A DNA stretch of 64,000 bases from Sphaerosporella brunnea (Eukaryota > Ascomycota > Pezizomycetes > Pezizales > Pyronemataceae). Position 1 is the first letter of the stretch, and each line of letters opens with the position of its first letter. The DNA lies in contig VXIS01000188.1 in NCBI GenBank assembly GCA_008704415.1, positions 1 through 64,000 of the forward strand. The letters are read 5' to 3'. The translations under genes were made by a program, and so were the position numbers. Shown one piece after another: positions 56,112 through 64,000 of the stretch. The notes below the pieces were generated by a model that ran no database searches, was not told where the DNA came from, and worked only from the letters and a program-made list of their open reading frames with translations.

Positions 56112-57943
56112 TCAGTACGCTGCGGTACGATCAGGGATATCGAAAAGATTAACCCACGTTGAGATCTTTCCGCCACTGGATGGAAAGTCGGAGAGTTGCA
56201 GTCCTTCGATGGATGCGATGCAAGTATCAGTTCTGAGCTTGAGCTTCGGAACCCAGGAACAATTTGCGTGACTAAGGGAGCCTGGGCGGCAGAGTAGATC
56301 AAGAGCCGTCTTTGAAGGAACAGACGTCTTTGTCGGCATTGACGGCAAGTAAAGATCCGGTATTTGGTTGATGAGAGCGGATATCGACTCCAGACTCTTG
56401 CCCCACGTTTCGTCCTCGCGCAGACAATACTTGGCGTCAGATTGAACCAGGTGCCCAAAGAGAAGTGCGTCACACTCTTTCGCGTTGTCCTTGATTTTGC
56501 AGATTTGCTTAGTATCTTCGCCCAGGGTTTGGCTCCATTCTGCTTGAATGCTTTCAACGTGGCGTCGAATTTTGTCGCGCGCCTCTTTCCGCTTCTCGGT
56601 GGGTTTGTCTGGATTCGTCAGTGTGGATTCTAAGAATCGCCACAAGGTACTGTCTACAAACCAATTAGAGTATAAGGCGTGAACGGGGAAAGCACACTTG
56701 AAATTGCGGTATGAAAACTCTCATTCTGATAATTCCAAGGCCCGGTGAGAATTATGCTCTGAGAGGCTTTAGTGAAGAGATCCGCATAGCCAAAAACGTA
56801 TGAAACCAATAACCAGTCTTCGTAGCCACGAGAGGCGACTTTTGTTTTGTACGGGTCCAAATATTTATCGATGGTTTGTTTCAAAGCCCCATGGAACTCA
56901 TATTTGTCACAAATTGCCGCCACTCGAACTAAAACGCCAAAATCGAGGGTTTGGGGTACCAGGTCATGGCGGTGATGGAGGAGCTGGAGTATAAACCCGA
57001 ACGCCTGACCATTGTCCTCAAGAGAGATCACCGCTGGAGAGCTTCCCAATACGTTGGCCCGTCGAACAGCGGCAGCTTCTTTGTATGGAGAAGCTCGCCC
57101 AAACATCTTGAGAAAGACCCTGCTGGTCATGCAGAGAACGTGTGAGCTGACTAGATAGCTGATGGACGGGTAGAAGAAGGACTTAAACGTCAGAACCAAG
57201 TCGCCATCCTTCATTAGTTCTTGGAGTTCGCCAAGTCCATTAGGGCGCGGTCGTACGTAGAGTCCGATCCCAGGCGAGTTAGCCGAATGCCAAAACTTTT
57301 GGTGTTCGAGAAGCCTTTCGCGGGTCCCGAGGGGTCTGTTGCATTTGGTGCACCGGAAAATCTGCGAATCCCACTCTTCCAGCCACGCATCGCTTAGCAA
57401 GGCTTCCCGCAGTTTTTTTGTTGTCGCCCCGAGTAGATCGTTGCTCTTGCGTGACTCCGCGGTCAGCTGCTGGTTCTTCTCGCGCAGCTCCTGATTCTCC
57501 TCCCTCAGCTGCTGGTTCTTCTCGCGCAGCTCCTGATTCTCCTCCCTCGACTGCCGACTACTCTCGCTCTCCCGTGCCGTCTGCCCCCTCAGCTCCTGTA
57601 TCTTCGCCTCGAGCAGCCGTAATTTCTCGGCATATTGTGCTTTCGTTGGCTCTTCGCCGCAATCGTGAGCTTCCTCTGCATCAGCACCGTCGATTTTGCC
57701 TACGCTAGGCGTTTCGTGGGCTTCTTCCGCCTGTGATCCACCGGTTTCATCGATTCTATGCGGTCCGTGGCTTTTGTCGGTAGTGTCTGCCAACTGCTCG
57801 GGCTTGTCGTGCTGCTGCTTCTCCTCGTCTGAGGCTGTAGCAGCCGGTTGATCGTGCATGCTCGCTGCGGCTGGCGTTTCCGAGATGGCTTCGACGAAGC
57901 TGTGTACACACTTGTTCCCGATCTCTGGGGTGGTTGTTTCCAT
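56112..57943 (-). CDS. BTB/POZ protein with coiled coil and C2H2-like finger
   Basis: Two exons, 57943-56698 and 56653-56112, joined by a 44-bp GT-AG intron, give 595 residues. An acidic disordered N-terminus (1-100) leads to a coiled coil (about 103-170) with a 14-residue tandem duplication (ENQELREKNQQLRE twice). A C-x2-C-x12-H-x4-H motif follows (C198, C201, H214, H219), like a C2H2 zinc finger. The BTB fold spans about 245-375 (GDLVLTFKSF, SHVLCMTSRVFLKMF, ISLEDNGQAFGFILQLLH, LVRVAAICDKYE). The C-terminal 180 residues are helical. BTB domains dimerise and can recruit Cul3 ubiquitin ligases; here the finger suggests a nuclear or adaptor role (inference). Without the intron the frame would end 13 residues after it. 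Confidence 0.83.
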
Positions 57944-58992
57944 GAGGTGTATGTGCGCAGTTGATGTTGAAAGCGAGCTGGTTGGAGCAGGTGGTGTTTG
58001 CAGGATGCTATTTCAAGCGGTAGATATAGGCGCGCGTTTAGATCCCAGTATCGCCTACCGGAGCAATCACGATGCCCGTGCCGTGTCGGACTCCGAAGGT
58101 GTCTGTTCCGGGAGTGGGTTTGCGATCGTCGGCGGTATGTGGGCACAGTTTCGGCGACGGCAAACGTGTTGAATGAAAGGCAAGGAGATGGAAAGGCTTG
58201 GTTTGCAGGATGATAGATGCCTTGCGGGGCGGGGTAAATTGCTTCCTGAACCCGAGCCCCAGAGCTCCAGATGATTGGCCTGGGTATATATAGCACAGCG
58301 TGCATCTGTGTGTGCGGCATCTGTAGGTACGGGGCACAGCAGCGTGAACATCAAACGCGCGGAAAAAAAGATGACGATGTGAGTGGAAGATACTTGGCGC
58401 CAGCATTAATGCAAGTGCAGGAAGTGGCTGAAAACCTGTTCGAAGGAGACATTATCGAGGTGCAAATCACCAAATCGAGAAAGCCTTGCCCTCCCGCAGT
58501 TTGTTGCCTCTAAATGCCGGCCCCAAGGAGTCCATAAATTTAGTTTCGTGGCACTGTTTGGCGTCGCCAGGCCCTCCCAACTGCCTTCCCGACGCGCCGC
58601 GCCGGCCGCAGCCATAGCCCGCCCCGGCTTTGGGTAGGGCTGCGTGTACCGAAGCCCTGGCAGTACGAAGGCCAATGTTCCGGACGAACCCCAATGGATA
58701 CAGCCATGTACTTCACCATACACGAATCCTCTCCAAGATTCCATGTTTGCTCGGTCTTCACGTTTTGCTGGCTTTTTCTTTTCTTTTTGCTGACAGAATT
58801 CCACAAGTTGATTGTACCGTTCCGGAAGCGTGCATATGCGGGCGTTCTTATAGACGCCAGCCACCCTCCACTCATCAATCAACCTCCAATTGCGGACAAT
58901 CATTGCCAACCACGACCACTACCACTACCACTCACTACCTTCACCATCATCACCAAGTACTGCTCTTTCTTTTCACGCGTAGACTTGTTGCG
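57944..58992. promoter_or_regulatory. Divergent promoter region between the BTB and MYND genes
   Basis: About 1 kb between two divergently transcribed intact genes. A TATATATA box lies at 58285-58292, possibly serving the minus-strand gene with a long leader. A CAC/ACT-rich leader at 58910-58965 precedes the MYND gene. No other gene is recognised. Confidence 0.45.
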
Positions 58993-60911
58993 ATGGCTTC
59001 CGATACTCTCGCCAGTCCCGGTGCTGCAAACACGATTCTGGCATGCGCCAACACATCCACCCATTGCCCGAATGAGGCGAAACTCATTTGTTCCGGCTGT
59101 AATCTCATCAAAGTGCTCCGCCGCCGCCTCCCTTGCACCGTCAACTGCTAACGAGTTACAGTACTGCAGCAAAACCTGCCAACGCGCCCACTGGGCACTG
59201 CACAAGATTGTTTGCAGGTCTCCAATGGCCAAGGAGAACTGGGTTCCCACATGGGTCACAAGCAATAGGTTGCCAGCCTTCATTGTACCTGGTCCAGCTG
59301 TCGCATTTGGCGTCAACAGTTACCTCTGGGGCAACATGCCTTCTTTTGATCACATCAACTTGTTGAAGAACGAAGGATGCGACTGGGGCAAGCCACTTGA
59401 TCTTTGCTTCGCTGGTTAGTGCCAGGCCTGGTCGATTACTAACGTTGGAGCTGCCTCGCACCGGTACTGATTGCTTTGGGCCCAGCTTCTGGAGACCTTC
59501 GCAACGTGATTGCATCGGTGAACAGTCTCCCGATCGGCTTCACCGAGCCGTGCAATATCGTCCTCAACGACTGTGACCGGTCCGTCGTGCTTCGGAACCT
59601 CCTTTTGCTGTTCACATTCTCCTCTTTCCCGCCCAGCGAAGCAGCGGAGCTCGGCCTGCATCTGTGGTACTCTGCAAAACTCACAGTGTCGGCGCAAACA
59701 AAGCTCAGGAAAACATTCCAGGACAAGCTCGAAAAGATACGGGTGCACCTCGAAAAAGCTCCGCACCTTCCGGACGAAAACCTCTTGTCGACGACTTTCT
59801 CGCTCGGAGAAAAAGCGAAAATGAACTGCGTCTTACCCAGGGAGTATTGGAAGCAGCTTTTCGAGATGTTGAACATGCGCATGAGTTCCGACCGAGCAAC
59901 CCAAAACCGCCATTTTGTCACCATGAACGCTTCGAGGCTTGACTTTCGGGAGAGGCATCTGTGTATTCTTCGTCCCTGCTATCGCTTGTCAAAGCAGCAA
60001 TACTACGAGGATGGGTTGTTGTTACCATTCGGTGCAGACCGTCGCGGATTCACCGAGCCGAACTTGTAAATTCCTCTCGCAAACTGTCTAATAGCACGGC
60101 TGATATCTTTCTTAGCACCCTATTCGATGTCGAGACCGGGATGTGGATGCTGATGGACTCTGCCGATCCGTTCAACAGCTGGAATTACGCGGATGCCATG
60201 AAGTCTTCGGAGAAGCTTGGCCTTCCCAAGAACGATATCTTTGGCGCTCTATTCGTCCATGTGCTACCGCATTTGGAGGAATTCTCTCGACGACTACAGA
60301 CCGGAGATCTCAAGTTCACTCTCCTTTCGGTCGATGCACGCAAGATGGAAAGCGCGCTCCTGGCCTCAGCAGCCAAGCACGGCATCAGGGCCTTTGACCG
60401 CATCGACGTCTCCAACATCGTGGATCGATGTTACGTCGGCGCGCATGACACGCTTGAACTGCTCGGCAGATTGCTCAAGACTCGAACCGAAAATCCACAT
60501 GCCTGCCTCATCTCGTTGTTCATGAACTATCACGAGGATCCAGAGACAGCTATGTTAGTTCGCAGTGAGGCCGATAAGGAAGCAGCAGCACGTGAGGCGA
60601 TGAGGCTCATTGCCCCGGCTACTCCGCCACGCGGCCCTTTAGACCCCGTGTTCGTGAAGCTTATGGACTGGACGGATTACTTCCAGGACTGGGACAGGAC
60701 CTGGGAAATCTACAGTAGGGCTCATTCAATCGATGCTGCCGCTGGCAGTACCGGAATGGTTCCGCGGACCGTGCCAAAGGTTATTGCGAACACCCCGTAC
60801 GCGATCAACAAGTCGGCTGGCAAGAGGAAGCTTCTGGAGCAGTTTCAGGCGTACGATATTGTGGGACTGAGGGGCCACGAGCGCTACATCGAGTGGGAAC
60901 GAGCCAACTGA
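58993..60911 (+). CDS. MYND-type zinc finger / DUF4470-like protein
   Basis: Four exons, 58993-59112, 59162-59414, 59486-60065 and 60116-60911, give 582 residues. Introns of 49, 71 and 50 bp have GT-AG ends and keep the frame; the first interrupts the finger. The MYND finger has C18, C25, C33, C36, C42, C46, H54 and C58 (YCSKTCQRAHWALHKIVC after the intron). A DUF4470-like segment follows (WGNMPSFDHINLLK, then GDLRNVIASVNSLP, about 120-165), which is the usual partner of MYND fingers in fungal proteins. The remaining 400 residues are helical with DRIDVSNIVDRCYVGAHDTL resembling the C-terminal part of that family. MYND domains bind proline-rich partners, and these proteins have no established enzymatic activity. 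Intact and well conserved in layout. Confidence 0.87.
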
Positions 60912-61616
60912 GCAGACAGTGTTTTGTGTTTCGGCTTTGCCGTTCATAGGTAGCCGGCAATCGGAGTGAGATATTTTCTTTGCTTTTACTTTCACAGTAG
61001 TTTTTCGCGGCAAGTGAAATGAAGAAACCCCGATCCATTCACTGACAACCAGCGCCAAACTCGGCTCCATCTTTAGCTAAACCACCGTCTGGAAACCACT
61101 TGTTATTCTGCAGACTTACAGCACAGCTGTCCGTCCGTGTTCACAACGTCAACTTGGACAATATCTTTACTTCCGTCACGATGGAACCCTCGCGAGCCAA
61201 CACCACAACTATTGTAGATATCGTTTGAGAGCGCGCCTGGAGGATCTGCCCTGGGCTGGGAGATCGCCCTGTAGTCCCCTCGGCTTCTCGCGTGGTTCCA
61301 TTGGCGCCGTGGCCGTGGCACTGGAAGATACGACTCTTTAGGTGCCCCGAGCGGCCTAGGGCTACCGAGGATGGACCTGTTATTTTTTTTATATTTTTTT
61401 TGGTGGCCGTAGAACTATCCAGCCAGTGCTCCGGATCCTCTGCTAACTTGAGTAATTTCTTTTATATAAACCCCCGCCTTTTCGCCTCAGCGCGCACCGC
61501 CTCTTCACCTCTCCTGTTCGCATCAAATCATCCAGGCAAGACCACAACCCAACGCCTTAAGACCGCTCCAACACTTCCCCCCGAAACAGAGCAAAAATAA
61601 AATAAAAAAATAATCC
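60912..61616. other. Intergenic; promoter of the next gene
   Basis: No gene recognised. A TATATAAA box at 61463-61470 lies about 150 bp before the ATG at 61617 and is followed by a C/T-rich leader. Confidence 0.55.
61463..61470 (+). promoter_or_regulatory. TATA box
   Basis: TATATAAA, followed by a pyrimidine-rich leader, about 150 bp upstream of the 61617 start codon. Confidence 0.55.
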
Positions 61617-62153
61617 ATGTACCAACCCAGCTCTAGTCACGCCAAAGCCACCCAGCCCACAGCGAAACGCAACGCTATCCACCAACTCGGATTACAGTGC
61701 GCCAAGTCCGAATGGCAGTTCTCGGAATTCCTGAAGGAGGAAATGAAGCCGCGGCTGACCATCCCGACTGAAGCGGCCCTCGAATATAACCCCATCCTGG
61801 TAACCAGAATGGTTCGTGAAATCGAGCGGTTGACGAGCGCACTGAAGAAAGCTGCGGGCATGCAGAAGAGGCAAACCGAAGCTTACGAAGAGCTCTTGGG
61901 AGCCGTGGATAGAGGGCACCAGGAGATGCAGTCCGAAGCCGACGAGTTGCTGGCGAAGAACCAGAAGCTCAGGAAGGACTTGAAAAAGACCACCGCCCTG
62001 TTGATCCGAAATGATGGGCCGCAACCAACCTTGTGGAGAGCCTTCATGGACGCCCTCGAGATACACGGCGAACCCGATGATGTATTAACAGATTGGATTG
62101 TGATGAGCGAGGGCGCGGAGCAAGAGGAAGGCGCGGAGCAAGAGGAAGAATAG
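61617..62153 (+). CDS. Small coiled-coil protein, function unknown
   Basis: Intact intronless gene of 178 residues. A polar N-terminus is followed by long helices with heptad pattern from about residue 30 to 130 (MVREIERLTSALKKAAG, QSEADELLAKNQKLRKDL), and then an acidic tail with a perfect tandem GAEQEE duplication made by an 18-bp repeat. A clear TATA box lies upstream. No family is recognised; a dimeric structural or adaptor protein is the simplest reading. Confidence 0.7.
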   Translation: MYQPSSSHAKATQPTAKRNAIHQLGLQCAKSEWQFSEFLKEEMKPRLTIPTEAALEYNPILVTRMVREIERLTSALKKAAGMQKRQTEAYEELLGAVDRGHQEMQSEADELLAKNQKLRKDLKKTTALLIRNDGPQPTLWRAFMDALEIHGEPDDVLTDWIVMSEGAEQEEGAEQEEE

Positions 62154-62394
62154 CGGAACGGTGTTCACCGGCTACACAGGGATGGAGAGCCGTTGTCATT
62201 TTGCCGGTGGAGGCTCAGCAGAGGGGGCGGGGGCGGGCTTTTGATTGGAGTCCGGTGGGTGAGTTCACCGAAAATCACTCGCATCTGGTATTTTTGATCA
62301 ATGCGCAAAAGTGTGTAGATAAGAAATAGAGCCTTAAAACTGTGGTTTAACGTCAATCAAAATATATTTTTAAGTATACTTTTGTCATCGAAGG

Positions 62395-62825
62395 GGCTGG
62401 TGGCGTGGAGGAGGTGGTTGTCATGGTCTGTGATATTGATCTCTTTGTCCTCTAGACCTCGTGGGTGGAGGTGGCGGTCGTTTGCGGAGCTGTTTAAGGA
62501 GGACAAGGCCACCCCGCATTCTGCGGGATACAAAGGTTGGGCAATCCGTGCCGGAAGAAGGTGATTCGTCATCGTCTGAAGAGGAGTCAGAGGGCGGGGA
62601 GTGACTTGGCCATGGCTTTTGTTTCTGGTGTTACAGGCATGCTTCTTTCCTTTGTTGCCTCTATTATACTTTTCCTTGTTGGTGGGTAGGTGGCCGCAGT
62701 TGACCCATGAGATAGCATCAATAAGGGGGCGGACAGGATAAGGGTGGAGACGCAGGTAGGGGTCAGTCATGATCGTTCGCGGTCAAATACAGACAACAAA
62801 CTTGATTGCAAACAAACAAACCAAC
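62395..62825 (+). mobile_element. LINE 3' end, second lineage (copy 6)
   Basis: Coding remnant RSFAELFKEDKATP, then in another frame PEEGDSSSSEEESEGGE with stop at about 62604, parallel to the element at 48396-48692. Its tail has the stem-loop at 62771-62784 (stem GATCG/CGGTC, loop TTCG) and the end TTGATTGCAAACAAACAAA. Confidence 0.6.
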
Positions 62826-63639
62826 GACCATCGAAATCGCTACGAATTTCGAGCTTCTTGTTGCTTTGTACGTACCCACCCCGGAGGAGTAGAGTGTTTC
62901 AACGCGCTTGACTGAATTGTGGAGACTGGCCGTGTAGCTCCTTTTCTTCGCCTCCCCTCTTCCTTCTGATATCGCATAACTTATTAATATTATCAATTTT
63001 GAAACCTCCTTCAAAGCATGGTAATGTCCACCGCCGAACCCTCTCCTCCTGGAACTCTTCCCCCAAGTCTTGCAGGAAGCCGAGCGTTTACTGACTCGCC
63101 TCCTCGCCTCCCGCAGGCTAGGAACCAGAAGCCCCCCTCAACTCTGTAGGAGGGGGATCTGGGAGGTCGGTGCCGGCTACTGCTTACCCAGCCGTGGCTG
63201 CAACTGGCACGGGCTAGGAGGAGGCCAGCGCTCCCTACCGTTCCTAGTACAACGAGAACTCCGGTATGGCTGTTAGACCTCGCCGACGCTCCGTCGGACA
63301 ACGAAAATCCCGTCGCAAGCGGATCCCATCCGAAAAATGAAAAGACGACAAACAACTCGATCACAGAATGCGCAGCGACTGAAAGCGCGGCAGTTGAACC
63401 GATCGATCGCGGGAGCAAAATCTGGAGGAGCTTGGAAGTGACAGCTGGCGTATCAAAGAAGGGTGATGTGTAAAAAGGGGCCGTTTGTTCAAATTGTTCA
63501 AATAGATCAATCATAGCGGTGGAGTCACTCAATCATAACAAAACTACTGGTACGAACCATCAGGGGCCAACTTCCCAACAAGTTCAGGTACGTGATACGT
63601 AACCAGGTCAAGTCAACAACCCAAATCGGTCGGATTTTG
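62826..63639. other. Possible LINE ORF1 start, otherwise nothing recognised
   Basis: A plus-strand frame from 63018 (MVMSTAEPSPPGTLPP), interrupted by a TAG at about 63150 and continuing to about 63470, is proline/serine-rich and could be a decayed retroelement ORF1. The open minus-strand frame 63011-63532 is more likely its shadow. Confidence 0.3.
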
Positions 63640-63775
63640 TTTTGTTTTAATCATATTGCATTCGGCCGCTTGCGGCCATGGCATATAGAATACAGAATCA
63701 CCGCCGCCCCTAGGCACGTGGCCTACTGTGGGGTCCGCTCCTCTGAGAAAAGGAAAGAAGACAAGGAAACAAAGA
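63640..63775 (-). mobile_element. LINE 3' tail (copy 7, minus strand)
   Basis: Reverse-complement match to 26000-26137, with the perfect stem-loop GGCCG-CAAG-CGGCC at 63664-63677 and the terminal ATGATTAAAACAAAACAAAA. Similarity fades beyond about 63775, so this is a 5'-truncated copy. Confidence 0.7.
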
Positions 63776-64000
63776 GGAAACGAGCATATATCGCACCACG
63801 ACAAAGGAGACAGATTCAGGCCCTAATTGGCCGCATTAATCGGTCGGAAAACATGGTGACATTGGCCTGGGAGATAGACCCGCCAGGTAATGATCATACG
63901 TAGGAAACAAACGAAAGAAGAGAGCCAAGAGAAAATGTGCAGTTAAGCACTGTTGAAGAAGCGCACCCCATCAAGCACGTTCTCTGCAGACCCTGTGCGT

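Noticed and set aside
56112..56653. A separate gene starting at about 56645
   Set aside because: There is no ATG at that position, and a 44-bp GT-AG intron joins the frame to the BTB gene in phase.
63011..63532. 173-codon minus-strand gene
   Set aside because: No domain and skewed composition. The opposite strand resembles a decayed retroelement ORF1, so this is probably its shadow.
11815..63775. The seven tail copies as tRNA-derived SINEs
   Set aside because: The copy at 25.5-26.1 kb joins directly to LINE coding sequence, so 5'-truncated LINE ends explain them better. A SINE borrowing the tail is not excluded.
1..64000. CRISPR arrays, telomere repeats, rRNA genes
   Set aside because: None seen. 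There are no regularly spaced repeats, no TTAGGG runs and no 5S/18S/28S-like stretches, and the DNA is clearly fungal nuclear.

Overview
The window reads as nuclear DNA of a filamentous ascomycete (Pezizomycotina). The intact genes carry short GT-AG introns of about 44-77 bp, often with CTAAC/CTGAC-type branch sites. The families seen are typically fungal: a Zn2Cys6 regulator, a LaeA/UMTA-like methyltransferase, an F-box/ankyrin protein, an NLR remnant, a MYND/DUF4470 protein and Tad-like LINE fragments. Species cannot be named from the sequence. There is no strong AT-rich RIP signature.

Layout. (1) 1-10.6 kb is a forward/reverse/forward palindromic array around one MFS transporter gene. Two inverted arms (4394-6322 and about 8600-10532) are essentially identical. 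The flanks (1-4393, 6323-about 8400) are heavily indel-ridden copies of the same sequence; this looks more like an untrimmed multi-pass long read at a contig end than biology. (2) 10.6-19 kb is ordinary fungal DNA: a threonine tRNA, a zinc-ribbon/coiled-coil protein gene and a large low-complexity Zn2Cys6 transcription factor gene. (3) 19-24.5 kb holds simple repeats and no recognisable gene. (4) 24.5-55.8 kb is a gene-poor accessory island. It carries an SDR pseudogene, an NLR pseudogene, an alpha/beta-hydrolase scrap, LINE 3' ends, a gag-only LTR element with roughly 100-bp LTRs, a TIR element with TA flanks and two foldback elements. Scattered in it are intact genes: a two-repeat protein of unknown family (28.0-28.7 kb), an F-box/ankyrin protein (36.2-37.5 kb), an eight-exon methyltransferase (41.3-42.7 kb) and an acidic-tailed small protein (48.9-49.5 kb). 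(5) 56.1-62.2 kb has three intact genes: a BTB/C2H2/coiled-coil protein, a MYND/DUF4470 protein and a small coiled-coil protein. LINE remnants follow to the end.

No biosynthetic cluster or operon-like unit is evident. The unifying signal is mobile: seven LINE-type 3' tails in both orientations share a short stem-loop whose stem co-varies. The best candidates for new biology are the two-repeat WQWT/YYKF protein, the short-LTR gag-only element and that conserved LINE tail hairpin. All coordinates and splice sites were worked out by eye.
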